From positions 1 through 64,000 of the forward strand of contig CAXSAZ010000019.1 in NCBI GenBank assembly GCA_964235485.1: a DNA stretch of 64,000 nt. The letters are read 5' to 3'. Positions 1-8,486 of this stretch are shown piece by piece. The DNA is from CAHJXG01 sp964235485. GTDB taxonomy: Bacteria > Pseudomonadota > Alphaproteobacteria > Acetobacterales > Acetobacteraceae. The stretch's first letter is position 1, and every line of letters begins with the position of its first letter. The translations under genes were made by a program, and so were the position numbers. Under the pieces are notes generated by a model. It saw only the letters and a program-made list of their open reading frames with translations. It was not told where the DNA came from and searched no databases.

Positions 1-79
1 CGTGCCGATTGGCGGGGCGCTGGACGTGCTGGACGACGGGACCTTGGCGGCGGCGTTGCGCGGGCGGCGGGCGTTCTAG
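1..79 (+). CDS. C-terminal end of an unidentified protein (cut by window edge)
   Basis: The second reading frame is open from the window edge to a TAG at 77-79 and encodes 25 residues ending in GRRAF. The codons are strongly GC-ending like the neighbouring genes, so this is probably the tail of a real gene that begins to the left. Too little is present to name a family. The REP hairpin begins seven bases after the stop. Confidence 0.45.
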   Translation, partial: VPIGGALDVLDDGTLAAALRGRRAF

Positions 80-85
80 CCCGAC

Positions 86-106
86 GTAGGATGGGTGAAA
101 CCCATC
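86..106 (+). repeat. REP hairpin with GTAG head (left copy)
   Basis: GTAG at 86-89 is followed directly by a perfect 7-bp stem, GATGGGT (90-96) and ACCCATC (100-106), around a GAA loop. A GTAG tetranucleotide 5' of a small hairpin is the hallmark of the REP sequences processed by RAYT transposases. The last two bases overlap the stop codon of the RAYT gene. A nearly identical copy in opposite orientation lies at 780-800. Confidence 0.8.
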
Positions 107-638
107 ACAAACGCTCGCCCGCCTCCGGAACACCAACGGTCCCCCCCGCCCACGCGGCCGGATAAACGCTGCGCGCGACATGCCGATGGAACGACGAGTA
201 GGGCCAATTCCGCACCTCGGATGCGAGGCCGTGCTTCACGGGGTTGAAGTGGACGTAATCCACATGCGCAGCGTAATCGCGGTCGTCCCGGATCGTGTGT
301 TCCCGGAACCGCCTCTGCCAGAAGCCGCGCTCGCCCTTGCCGACCCGGCTGGCCGACCGATGCTCCCCGGGCGGCAGGCTTTTGGAAAAGCCCGTCTTGA
401 TGGCCTGCCATCGGGACGAGAAGTCCGCGTCGCCGTTCGGCAATGTCCAGATGCAGTGCATGTGCTCTGGCAGGACGACCCAAGCGTCGATATGGAACGC
501 CGCGCGTGCCCGGGCGTGCCGAACAGCGTCGCGCAGGTCTTGGATGTATCGGGAAAGCAGGTCGCTGCGGCGGTCAAGCAGGTTGACCGTGAAGAAATAG
601 GTCCCGCCAGGCACGCGGTTCCGCCGGTAGTCGGTCAT
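105..638 (-). CDS. REP-associated tyrosine transposase (RAYT, Y1_Tnp superfamily)
   Basis: The 177-residue protein has the Y1/HUH transposase signature LPEHMHCIW (paired histidines) and the downstream family motif YVHFNPVKHG. The N-terminus RRNRVPGGTYFFTV is typical of RAYTs. The ATG at 636-638 is chosen because all similarity begins there; the open frame continues to 791 without family-like sequence. RAYTs are single-copy domesticated relatives of IS200/IS605 enzymes that nick REP hairpins. Here two REPs in inverted orientation flank the gene, which supports the call directly. It probably acts on REP/REPIN copies elsewhere in the genome. The family call is firm; activity is not established. 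Confidence 0.9.
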   Translation of the reverse strand: MTDYRRNRVPGGTYFFTVNLLDRRSDLLSRYIQDLRDAVRHARARAAFHIDAWVVLPEHMHCIWTLPNGDADFSSRWQAIKTGFSKSLPPGEHRSASRVGKGERGFWQRRFREHTIRDDRDYAAHVDYVHFNPVKHGLASEVRNWPYSSFHRHVARSVYPAAWAGGTVGVPEAGERL

Positions 639-779
639 CCGCGTATGGTGCCGGGTTCGCCGCCACTGGCAAGGACGAGGACGGCGTGGAAGAGCCAATG
701 CGCGGCGTCGTAGGGCGTGGCCGTGATGATTCGTGGGATGGATTGCACACGGTGGGCATCTTGGAGCAGCTTTGAAAAC

Positions 780-800
780 GATGGGTTGCACCCATCCTAC
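780..800 (-). repeat. REP hairpin with GTAG head (right copy, inverted)
   Basis: Read on the minus strand this is GTAG (800-797), then GATGGGT (796-790), loop GCA and ACCCATC (786-780). It matches the copy at 86-106 except for one loop base. The two copies face each other across the RAYT gene, the arrangement expected of a RAYT with its cognate REPs. Confidence 0.8.
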
Positions 801-812
801 GCTTGCTGACGG

Positions 813-1712
813 CTACGACGTGTCTGGAACGGAAGCTAAGAAGGCCCGGAGGACGGGTGACGGCTCGCCGACGCGCCATGCCAAAGCCACTTGGTATGGG
901 ATCGGTGTTCCCGAACCGGCCAGGGCGCGGAAGACCACCCCGGGGTGACTGGCTCCAAGGGGCCGCTCCGGCACCAGAGAAATGCCGATGCCGGCAGCAA
1001 CCAAGCCGATGATCGTCTCCATCTGGATTGCCTGCTGGATGACCTGCGGAGCAAAGCCGGCCCGCGCGCAGGCTCCAAGAATGGCGGACGCAAGGCCCGG
1101 CCCCTCGGCCGGCGGGAAAAGAACCCACGGCTCCGCCGCCAGCATCGTGAGTTTCAGGGGTCGGTCGTCGCCGGCCAGGGCATGGGTCGAGGGGACCGCC
1201 GCCACGAACTGGCTGTGCAGCAGGGTCCGGGTCGTGATGCGCGTCTCCGTCCCGGGCGGAAGCGGCAAGGCGATGAGGCCGACATCCTGGCGATCCTCAA
1301 GCAACGCCGAAACCTGTCTCGCGGTCGGCTGCTCCATCAAGGTCAGAACCACATCGGGGTAGCTGTTGCGGAACCTGGCCAGCAGGGGTGGCAGGATGTG
1401 GCGCGTGGCGCTGGCCAGGAACCCCAAGCGTAGCGAGCCAAGCATCCCAGCGCCGGCACGGCGCGTCAGCAGCATAGCGCGTTCGGCCTGGAGCACGGTG
1501 CGGCCAGCCTCCTCTTGCAGCACGTGGCCGGCAGCGGTGAGACCGGTCACCCGGTTGCCGCGCTCGATCAGCCGGACGCCAAGCTCCCGCTCCATCTGCC
1601 GGATCGCAGCCGTCAAGGGCGGCTGGGCCATGTTCAGGCGCTCGGCCGCGCGGCGGAAACTCAGCGTTTCAGCCACGGCCAGGAACTGCTGCATCTGTCG
1701 CAGGCTCAGCAT
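813..1712 (-). CDS. LysR-family transcriptional regulator
   Basis: The 299-residue protein has the LysR winged helix-turn-helix at residues 1-60 (RQMQQFLAVAETLSFRRAAE, then AQPPLTAAIRQME) followed by a periplasmic-binding-like effector domain to about residue 290. It is divergent from the SDR gene at 1811, with 98 bases between them, so it probably controls that gene and itself. A perfect dyad with T-N11-A geometry lies only a few bases upstream of its ATG. The effector cannot be read from the sequence. The length is normal for the family. Confidence 0.92.
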   Translation of the reverse strand: MLSLRQMQQFLAVAETLSFRRAAERLNMAQPPLTAAIRQMERELGVRLIERGNRVTGLTAAGHVLQEEAGRTVLQAERAMLLTRRAGAGMLGSLRLGFLASATRHILPPLLARFRNSYPDVVLTLMEQPTARQVSALLEDRQDVGLIALPLPPGTETRITTRTLLHSQFVAAVPSTHALAGDDRPLKLTMLAAEPWVLFPPAEGPGLASAILGACARAGFAPQVIQQAIQMETIIGLVAAGIGISLVPERPLGASHPGVVFRALAGSGTPIPYQVALAWRVGEPSPVLRAFLASVPDTS

Positions 1713-1714
1713 CT

Positions 1715-1733
1715 TGATACATTTGTCGTATCA
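1715..1733. promoter_or_regulatory. Candidate LysR operator (T-N11-A dyad)
   Basis: TGATAC and GTATCA form perfect 6-bp half sites separated by seven bases, which places the T and A at the classic LysR spacing. The dyad sits 3-21 bases upstream of the LysR start and about 80 bases upstream of the SDR start, which fits autorepression and divergent control. No binding is shown; this is inferred from geometry and position. Confidence 0.5.
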
Positions 1734-1810
1734 CAGGCGGCGCACAACAGTATTCGACCGGCACGCCCTTCCCCTCCATCCTGGCCACGGCAGAACAGGA
1801 GGGGGCAGGG

Positions 1811-2548
1811 ATGGCAATCGTTCAGCATCAGGCCGTGATCACGGGTGGGGGTAGCGGGATCGGCTTCGGCATTGCACAGGCCCTGATCGAGGCAGGCCAC
1901 CACGTCACCCTTGTTGGCCGCAGCCCGGACAAGCTTCGGGCCGCGGCCGAACGGTTGGGACAGGCTGCGTCCTGGCGGCGAGCGGATGTCGGGTGCCGGG
2001 AGGAGGTCAAGTCTGCCCTGGCCGGGCTGGAAAGGCTGGATGTGTTGGTCAACGCGGCCGGGTTCGTGCGCGGCGTCAGCCTCGGCACCCCGGCTGCCGA
2101 GGCTGACGCGAACTGGGACGCCGTGGTGGAGACCAACCTCAAAGGCAGCTACCTGATGGCGCACGAGGCGGCATCCCTGCTGTCCAGCCCGGGCGGGCGC
2201 ATCATCAACATCGGCTCCATCGCGGCCCAGACCGGCGGCAGCAATCCCGGCAGCCTGGCCTATGCGGCGGCGAAGTCCGGCCTGCACGGGCTGACCTTCG
2301 CGCTGGCCCGCGAACTCGCGCCGCGCGGGATCACCGCCAACGTGATCGCGCCGGGCTTCATCGCGGGCACCGGGTTCACGGGCGCATGGCCGGACGAGCG
2401 TGTTGCAAGCTTCATCGCGCAAACGCCGCTGAACCGTGCCGGAACGCCATCGGACGTGGCGGGCGCCGTGGTTTGGCTGGCTTCGGAAGCCGGCTCCTTC
2501 GTGACCGGCACGGTGATCTCGATCAACGGAGGGCGGCAGATGGGCTGA
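1811..2548 (+). CDS. Short-chain dehydrogenase/reductase (3-oxoacyl-ACP reductase-like)
   Basis: This 245-residue classical SDR has the nucleotide-binding motif TGGGSGIG at residues 11-18, VLVNAAG at 78-84, and the catalytic set Asn109, Ser136, Tyr151 and Lys155 (YAAAK). The C-terminal SFVTGTVISINGGRQMG is the usual substrate-side end of FabG-like enzymes. The substrate is not deducible; many such paralogues oxidise sugars or hydroxyacids rather than serve fatty-acid synthesis. It is divergent from the LysR gene. The fucose-type operon starts 310 bases downstream, so a link to sugar oxidation is possible but unproven. Confidence 0.9.
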   Translation: MAIVQHQAVITGGGSGIGFGIAQALIEAGHHVTLVGRSPDKLRAAAERLGQAASWRRADVGCREEVKSALAGLERLDVLVNAAGFVRGVSLGTPAAEADANWDAVVETNLKGSYLMAHEAASLLSSPGGRIINIGSIAAQTGGSNPGSLAYAAAKSGLHGLTFALARELAPRGITANVIAPGFIAGTGFTGAWPDERVASFIAQTPLNRAGTPSDVAGAVVWLASEAGSFVTGTVISINGGRQMG

Positions 2549-2858
2549 TGGACGTGGAACGGCCGCCGGGGCGCGTGCGCGCTGTCCTATGCTTGTTCTT
2601 GCAACTCAGCGAGATTTTGGCTTTGGAGCGGTCGGAAGCGTCGGATTGGTTCCCTCCTGGTAGCGTGGCTTTCGGCCAGCTCAGTCTTGAAGCATGGGGG
2701 CTGGTGGCCACCGGTCCGTTTAGGTTTGTTTATCGGACAGCCATCCTGTGCGGTTTGAGGAGGATGCTGTTCCCCAACCCGCCAGCCGTGCTATTTCCAA
2801 ACGATGAACGCCGAATGGCGACCGCGGCGCCACGCCGCCCGATAGGGAGCACGCGACC
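2549..2858. other. Intergenic leader upstream of the fucU operon
   Basis: No convincing gene is present. A weak imperfect hairpin (CAGCCATCCT at 2738-2747 with AGGATGCTG at 2761-2769) is the main structure seen. The stretch probably carries the promoter and any operator for the four-gene operon at 2859-6131. Confidence 0.4.
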
Positions 2859-3281
2859 ATGCTGAAGGGCCTGCATCCGCTGATCTCGCCGCCGCTGCTG
2901 GCCGTGCTGGCGGAGATGGGCCATGGCGACGAGTTGGCCATCGTCGATGCCAACTTCCCCGCCGCCACGATGGCCCGGCGCTTGGTCCACATGCCCGGCC
3001 TGCCGGCCCCGCAAGTGCTGGAAGCCGTGCTGACCCTGTTGCCGCTCGACGACTTCGTATCCTCCCCCGCCGCAATCATGACCCCATCCCAAGGCCGCCC
3101 GCCGGTCGCCGCCGACTTCCAGCGGGCGCTCGACGCGGCCCAGGGCCAGGCCGTCGCCATCGAGGACATCGAACGCTTCGCCTTCTACGAGCGCGCCGCC
3201 AGCGCCTACGCGGTCGTCGCCACCGGGGAAACGCGGCTCTACGGCTGCATCCTGGTGCGCAAGGGGGTGATCCGGCCATGA
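2859..3281 (+). CDS. fucU: L-fucose mutarotase
   Basis: The 140-residue protein matches RbsD/FucU mutarotases along its length: N-terminal LKGLHPLISPPLLAVLAEMG, the conserved GHGDELAIVDANFP that supplies the catalytic histidine and aspartate, FYERA near residue 107, and the C-terminal TGETRLYGCILVRKGV. These enzymes interconvert the alpha and beta anomers of fucose in the cytoplasm. It is the first gene of an operon whose next three starts overlap the preceding stops, consistent with supplying the correct anomer to the following dehydrogenase. Length equals the usual family size. Confidence 0.92.
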   Translation: MLKGLHPLISPPLLAVLAEMGHGDELAIVDANFPAATMARRLVHMPGLPAPQVLEAVLTLLPLDDFVSSPAAIMTPSQGRPPVAADFQRALDAAQGQAVAIEDIERFAFYERAASAYAVVATGETRLYGCILVRKGVIRP

Positions 3282-4294
3282 CGCTTCCCACCCGCACGCT
3301 CGGCCGCACCGGCATCGCGCTGACCACGCTCGGCTTCGGCAGCACCAGCCTCGGCAACATGTATCGCGCGCAAACCGAGGACGGCGCGATGGCCGCCGTC
3401 GAGGCTGCCCACCGCGCCGGCATCCGCTACTTCGACACCGCCCCGCTCTACGGCTTCGGCCTGGCCCAGCACCGCATCGGCGCGGCCCGGCGGCGGCTGC
3501 CGGACGACACCGTGCTGTCCACCAAGACGGGCTGGCGCCTGTTCCCGCGCGGCGCGTCCCCCGGCCCCGGCAGCGCCGCGGACGCCCTGTTCGACCGCCC
3601 GGCGCCGTTCGCGCCGCGCATCGACTACAGCTACGACGGCGCCATGCGCTCCTTCGAGGACAGCTTGCAGCGCCTGGGCACCGACCGCGTGGACATCCTG
3701 TTCCTCCACGACTGCGACCGCCGCAACCACGGCAATGCCTACCGCGAGCGGTTCGGGGAAGCGATGGCCGGCGCCTACCGCGCCCTGCGCTCCTTGCGCG
3801 AGCAGGGGGCGGTGCGGGCCATCGGCGCCGGGCTGAACGAATGGGAAGCCTGCCAGGAGTTCTTGGAGGCCGGGGACTTCGACTGCTTCCTGCTGGCCGG
3901 GCGCTACACGCTGTTGGATCAGGCATCGCTCGATAGCTTCCTGCCGCTGTGCGAGCAGCGCGGCATCGGCATCATCCTGGGCGGCCCTTACAACTCCGGC
4001 ATCCTCGCCACCGGCCCCGTGCCCGGCGCACTATACGACTACGCCCCGGCCTCGCCCGCGGTCCTGGAGCGCACGGGCGCCATCGAGGCCACCTGCCGCC
4101 GCCACGGCGTGCCGCTGCGCGCGGCGGCGCTGCAATTCCCGTTGCAGCACCCGGCCGTCGCCACCGTCATCCCCGGCGCCCGCGACGTGGCGGAGGTCGA
4201 GGAGAATCTGCGCCTCATGGCGCACCCTATCCCCGACGCGCTTTGGCTGGAACTGCGGCACGCCGGGCTGATCCGTTGCCAAGGTGCTTCTTGA
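3278..4294 (+). CDS. Aldo/keto reductase, probable L-fucose (D-threo-aldose) 1-dehydrogenase
   Basis: This 338-residue AKR begins with RTLGRTGIALTTLGFGS and carries the family tetrad: Asp/Tyr in FDTAPLYGFG, Lys in STKTGW and His in LFLHDCD. The closest described relatives are D-threo-aldose 1-dehydrogenases that oxidise L-fucose to L-fuconolactone with NAD(P). The start overlaps the fucU stop (ATGA), and the stop overlaps the TTG start of the lactonase, so the three are translationally coupled. The substrate assignment comes from this context and is an inference. Other aldoses (L-galactose, D-arabinose) are plausible. Confidence 0.85.
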   Translation: MTLPTRTLGRTGIALTTLGFGSTSLGNMYRAQTEDGAMAAVEAAHRAGIRYFDTAPLYGFGLAQHRIGAARRRLPDDTVLSTKTGWRLFPRGASPGPGSAADALFDRPAPFAPRIDYSYDGAMRSFEDSLQRLGTDRVDILFLHDCDRRNHGNAYRERFGEAMAGAYRALRSLREQGAVRAIGAGLNEWEACQEFLEAGDFDCFLLAGRYTLLDQASLDSFLPLCEQRGIGIILGGPYNSGILATGPVPGALYDYAPASPAVLERTGAIEATCRRHGVPLRAAALQFPLQHPAVATVIPGARDVAEVEENLRLMAHPIPDALWLELRHAGLIRCQGAS

Positions 4295-5142
4295 TCATCG
4301 ACGCCCATGTGCATTATTGGCGGGTGGACCGCGGCGACTACGACTGGCTGACGCCCGACTTGCCGATCCACCGCGACTTCCTGCCGGCGGACGCCGCGCC
4401 GTTGTTCGACGCGGCCGGCATCGACGGCATCGTGCTGGTGCAGGCCGCGGCGACGGAGGCCGAAACGCGCTTCCTGCTGTCCCTGGCCGAAACCGACCCG
4501 CGTGTGCAGGGCGTCGTCGGCTGGATCGACATGATGGCGCCCGATGCCCCGGACCGGCTGGCCGCGCTGGCGCAGGAGCCGCGGCTGCGCGGCATCCGCC
4601 CGATGTGGCAGGACATCGCGGACGACGAGTGGATGCTGCGTCCGGAACAGGACGCAGCCTACCGCGCCGCCATCGAGTTGGGCCTCGCCTTCGACGCCCT
4701 GGCGCGGGTCCGCCACCTCCTCCACCTGCCGCGCTTGATCGAGCGCCACCCGGACCTCCCCCTCGTCATCGACCACGCCGCCAAGCCCGACATCGCCGCG
4801 GGCCGCCACGCGGAGTGGCGGGCGGCCATGGCGGTGCTCGCATCCTTCCCGCACGTCCGCTGCAAGCTGTCCGGCCTGGTGACGGAGGCAGCAATCGGCG
4901 CCCCGCTCGACGCCCTCCGCCCCTATGCCGACACGCTGTTGGAGCTGTTCGGGCCGCAGCGGCTGATCTTCGGCAGCGACTGGCCGGTGCTGACCACCCG
5001 GCAGGACTATTCGACGTGGTGGGACTGGTCCCACCGCCTCACCGCCGCCCTTTCGCCCGCCGAGCGCGGCGCGGTGTTCGGTCACAACGCCGCCGCGTTC
5101 TATCGGCTGCCCCCGACCGCCAAGGAGACCCAACCGGCATGA
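4291..5142 (+). CDS. Amidohydrolase-family L-fuconolactone hydrolase
   Basis: The 283-residue protein is a COG3618-type amidohydrolase (L-fuconolactonase and related lactonases). The metal-binding HVH lies in the first ten residues (IIDAHVHYW), VIDHAAKP is in the middle and IFGSDWPV supplies the late catalytic aspartate. A TTG start at 4291 is preferred: AAGGTG lies just upstream and the start overlaps the TGA of the dehydrogenase. The frame stays open far upstream, but there it is only an antisense-like shadow of the AKR. It would open the lactone produced by the preceding enzyme to the free aldonate. Confidence 0.87.
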   Translation: MIIDAHVHYWRVDRGDYDWLTPDLPIHRDFLPADAAPLFDAAGIDGIVLVQAAATEAETRFLLSLAETDPRVQGVVGWIDMMAPDAPDRLAALAQEPRLRGIRPMWQDIADDEWMLRPEQDAAYRAAIELGLAFDALARVRHLLHLPRLIERHPDLPLVIDHAAKPDIAAGRHAEWRAAMAVLASFPHVRCKLSGLVTEAAIGAPLDALRPYADTLLELFGPQRLIFGSDWPVLTTRQDYSTWWDWSHRLTAALSPAERGAVFGHNAAAFYRLPPTAKETQPA

Positions 5143-6131
5143 TCGGCTTCGCCCTGTTCGGCTGTGGCCGCATCGGCCGGATGCACGCCCGCAACCTCCA
5201 CGCCCACCCCGGCGCGGAGTTGGTTTCGTGTTTCGACGTGGCCGGCCCGGCGGCGGCAATGGTTGCGGCCGAACTCGGCGCGTCCCAGGCGCAATCCGTG
5301 GACGAGGCCTTGGCCAACCCCCGCGTCCGGGCGGTGTTCATCGCGTCCAGCACCGACACCCACGTGGACCTGATCGCCCGCAGCGTGCAGGCGGGCAAGG
5401 CCGTGCTGTGCGAAAAGCCGGTCGATCTCGACATCGCCCGCGTGGATGCGTGCTGGCAGGCCATCGCCGGGCTTCGGCCGCTGGTGATGATCGGGTTCAA
5501 CCGCCGGTTCGACCCGTCGTTCCGGGCGTTGCGCGACCGCCTGGCCGCGGGCGAGATCGGCCGGCTTGAGCAGGTGGTGATCACCAGCCGCGACCCAGCG
5601 CCGCCGCCGCCGGGCTACATCGCCGCGTCCGGCGGGCTGTTCCGCGACATGACGATCCACGATCTCGACCTGGCGCGCTTCCTCGCGGGCGAGATCACGG
5701 AGGTGCAGGCGATGGGGGCCAACCTGATCGACCCGGCCATCGAGGCGCAGGGCGACATCGACGCGGCCATGCTGGTGATGCGCGCGGCCTCCGGCGTGCT
5801 GGTCCACATCAACAACAGCCGGCGCTGCGCCTACGGCTACGACCAGCGGATCGAGGCGTTCGGCGAGGCGGGGATGCTGCAAGCGCACAACCAGCACCCC
5901 ACCACGGTGGAAGCCTGGGGCGGGGGGCGCACGCGGGCGATGGATCCGGTGCAGGACTTCTTCATCGAACGCTACGCCGACGCCTACCGGGCGGAGCTGG
6001 ACCATTTCATCGACTGCGTGAACACCGGGGCCGCGCCGCTGGCCGGCTTTGCCGAAGGGCGTGAAGCCCTGCGCTTGGCGGATGCGGCGCTGGACAGCAT
6101 GAGGAGCGGGCGGGCGGTGCGCCTCGCCTGA
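5139..6131 (+). CDS. Gfo/Idh/MocA-family oxidoreductase (inositol 2-dehydrogenase-like)
   Basis: The 330-residue protein starts with the Rossmann motif ALFGCGRIGRMHARN and has the family CEKPVDLDI motif near residue 95 and VMIGFNRRFDP near residue 115, as in IolG-type dehydrogenases. Its ATG overlaps the lactonase stop (ATGA), making it the fourth coupled gene. It probably oxidises a polyol or sugar hydroxyl with NAD. Its exact role beside a fucose-type oxidation module is unknown; IolG paralogues also act on D-chiro-inositol and on sugar acids. No dehydratase or aldolase for the later fuconate steps is in the window. Confidence 0.87.
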   Translation: MIGFALFGCGRIGRMHARNLHAHPGAELVSCFDVAGPAAAMVAAELGASQAQSVDEALANPRVRAVFIASSTDTHVDLIARSVQAGKAVLCEKPVDLDIARVDACWQAIAGLRPLVMIGFNRRFDPSFRALRDRLAAGEIGRLEQVVITSRDPAPPPPGYIAASGGLFRDMTIHDLDLARFLAGEITEVQAMGANLIDPAIEAQGDIDAAMLVMRAASGVLVHINNSRRCAYGYDQRIEAFGEAGMLQAHNQHPTTVEAWGGGRTRAMDPVQDFFIERYADAYRAELDHFIDCVNTGAAPLAGFAEGREALRLADAALDSMRSGRAVRLA

Positions 6132-6698
6132 GAAGCGGGCGTGGGAAGGGCCAACGGTGACGGCCGAGCCACGTCGAACCCGGCGAAGCGCCAAGCTGCA
6201 TGGATGCCTAGGCATTGCTGCACCAAGTGATCGCTGACGAGGGCACGGGCACGCTCACGTCCTCCCTCTTGGTGACGCCGGGATGGTGGGGGCAGCCTTG
6301 ACGGCTCGACCCTGGCCATGAACGGCGTCCAGGCCGCCGCGTGGGTTTGCAGCCGCTTCCTTGGCGCTTCGGCGCTTCAGGCTTGAAATTCTGGGAACCC
6401 ATGCAGAGTTGGAAGCAGGCACTTGGCTTGTGTCATCGGGGGGCGGAAATGAGGAACTTGACGCTGCTTGCCATTGTCACCGCGCAGGCGGGCCTTGCGC
6501 TGCTTATGCGGGCCATCGCCTGAGGTCCTTGGCCTTCCAGCAATCCACCCGGTGCTGTCGGCGCCGGGCTTGGCCCAACGTCGAACCTGCCAGGCCACAG
6601 GGTGCCTGCCCGCGGCTTGATGGCCCCGAGATTGCGCGTTCGCAGCGTGGCGACAGAGGCTGGCCGTTGCGGCGCGATGGGAATGGCTGGCCCGGCGG
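6132..6698. other. 567-bp region without a supported gene
   Basis: Only short, poorly coding frames are present. The best is a 24-residue hydrophobic frame at 6449-6523 (MRNLTLLAIVTAQAG...) preceded by a GGGGGGCGG run, which could be a small membrane peptide, but nothing else supports it. The region lies between convergent genes, so terminators are expected; a short GC-rich dyad, GCGCTTCGGCGC, sits near 6364. Confidence 0.3.
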
Positions 6699-8399
6699 TC
6701 AGGCCGCCACGGCCTGCCGGCCCGCCAGGGTGCGTTCCTGTTCCCGGCGCATCCAATGGCCGATCCGCTCAGGCTCCACGCCCAGCTCGGCCAGCACCTG
6801 CGCCGCGAGGTCCAGGCCCGGCGGGAGGCTGCGGTCGGTGACGGGCAGGACGCCGATGGCGCGGAATCGCTCCGCTTCCGCTTCCGGCACGACGGCGATG
6901 CGGATCAGGCCGGGGAACCGCTCCCGCGCCATCGGCGCCAGGTCGCGCGACACCTCGAAGGACGGCGCCGTCACGACGCTGATGCGGCGGCCGTGCAGCA
7001 TCACCGGCTCCCAGATGCGCGGGTCGGCGAAGTCGCCGAACGTCACGTCGTAGCCGTCCGCCACGGCCTCGCGCAGCCGGGCCTGGTCGCGCTCGATGGC
7101 CGTGTAGCCCACCTCGAACTCGATCAGCGCGTCGGCGAGCGTGCGGCCGACCCGGCCCATGCCGGCGATGAGCACCGGCGGCGCCGCCTCGCGCGGCTGC
7201 AGCTCGGGGTCGGCGACGCGCTGCGCCCGGCGCCGCAGCCGCCCGGCCAGCGCCCGCCCGGCCTCCGCCACCGAGGGCGTCGCGGCCAGCGTCAGCGCGG
7301 TGGCCGTGATCAGCACCCCGCTGGCCCGCTCGCCCACCAGCGCGCGCACCGGCGGCAGGCTCAGGATCACGAAGGCGAACTCGGACCCCTGGGCCAGCAG
7401 GACGCCGAGCTGGATCGAGCCGGGCACCGACCAGCGGAACAGCAGGCTCGCCGCGGCGTTGGTCGCGGCCTTCACCAGGAGGATCAGCACGGCCGCCGCC
7501 AGCACCGCGGGCCAGGAGCGCAGCAAGCTGGGCAGGTCGATGGACAAACCCACCGAGATGAAGAAGAACCCGAGCAGCAGGCCCCGGAACGGCTTGATCT
7601 CCGACTGGATCACCGCCCGGTAGGGCGTTTCGGCGATGATGGTGCCGCCCAGGAACGCGCCCAGCGTCAAGGACAGCCCGGCCGTGCCGGTAGCCCAGCC
7701 CGCGGCCAGCGCCACCAGCAGCGCCATGGCGGTGAACACCTCCTCGTTCCGGCTGCGGGCGACCAGCGCGAACAGCGGCCGGACCACGACCCGGGCCAGC
7801 AGCACCGCCACGCCGAACGCCGCCGCCGCCTTGGCCAGCGCAATCCCGAGCGCCGGCAGCAGCGCCGCCCCGCTGCCGAGCGCGCCGGCGACGATCAGCA
7901 GGAAGATCGCCGCCACGTCCTGGAACACCAGGATCGCCGTCGCCGTCAGGCCGACCGGGCAGCCCTGCTGGTGCCGCTCCGCGATCAGCCCGGCCACCAC
8001 GGCGGTGGACGACAGCGCAAGCGTCGCGCCCACCAGCGCCGCGGCCAGCGGCGGCAAGCCGAACAGCAGCGCCACGGTTCCGATCCCGGCGGTGCCCGCC
8101 AGCATCTGCACCGGCCCGAAGCCGAAGATGTCGCCCGCCTGCTCCCGGACGTGCGCCAGCGAGAAGTGCAGCCCGATGTCGAACAAGAGGAACACCACGC
8201 CCAGCTCGGCCAGCGTCGCCACCGTCCCCGTGTCGAGGGCGACCCCCATGCCGGCGCCGCTCAGGCCCAGCCCGAGCAGGAGGTAGCCGACAATGGGGTT
8301 GAGGCCCATGGCACGCGCCCCGACTGCGGCGGCGACGCCAAAGGCGAGCAGCGTGATGATCGGCACCAGCGCCGACAGGATGGCGTGCGCGTCAGCCAT
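6699..8399 (-). CDS. Kef-type K+/H+ antiporter with RCK (TrkA-N) domain
   Basis: The 566-residue protein has about 12 hydrophobic segments over residues 1-385, with the CPA2 signatures GLNPIVGYLLLGL, ELGVVFLLFDIGLHFS and ALSSTAVVAGL. A C-terminal Rossmann RCK domain follows (VLIAGMGRVGRTLADAL, around residue 410). This architecture is that of KefB/KefC/YbaL glutathione- or nucleotide-gated potassium efflux systems of the inner membrane. The ATG at 8397-8399 starts immediately before the first membrane helix; the open frame extends 11 codons further without support. No KefF/KefG-type ancillary oxidoreductase is adjacent. Confidence 0.9.
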   Translation of the reverse strand: MADAHAILSALVPIITLLAFGVAAAVGARAMGLNPIVGYLLLGLGLSGAGMGVALDTGTVATLAELGVVFLLFDIGLHFSLAHVREQAGDIFGFGPVQMLAGTAGIGTVALLFGLPPLAAALVGATLALSSTAVVAGLIAERHQQGCPVGLTATAILVFQDVAAIFLLIVAGALGSGAALLPALGIALAKAAAAFGVAVLLARVVVRPLFALVARSRNEEVFTAMALLVALAAGWATGTAGLSLTLGAFLGGTIIAETPYRAVIQSEIKPFRGLLLGFFFISVGLSIDLPSLLRSWPAVLAAAVLILLVKAATNAAASLLFRWSVPGSIQLGVLLAQGSEFAFVILSLPPVRALVGERASGVLITATALTLAATPSVAEAGRALAGRLRRRAQRVADPELQPREAAPPVLIAGMGRVGRTLADALIEFEVGYTAIERDQARLREAVADGYDVTFGDFADPRIWEPVMLHGRRISVVTAPSFEVSRDLAPMARERFPGLIRIAVVPEAEAERFRAIGVLPVTDRSLPPGLDLAAQVLAELGVEPERIGHWMRREQERTLAGRQAVAA

Positions 8400-8486
8400 G
8401 ATCCATGTTCCCCTGGTGCCTGCTGCGCTCACCGGCTCGTCGTGCTGGCTACCCCCGTGGCCCGGCGTGCCGCGGCCTGCAGCTTG

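Noticed and set aside
4459..4469. GCCGAAACGCG in the lactonase gene as a further copy of the palindromic element
   Set aside because: The matching GTTTGCGG arm is absent and the sequence encodes family-conserved residues (EAETRF), so it is a chance match.
6449..6523. 24-residue hydrophobic peptide gene
   Set aside because: A G-rich tract precedes it, but it is too short and isolated to call, and no similar peptide or partner is visible.
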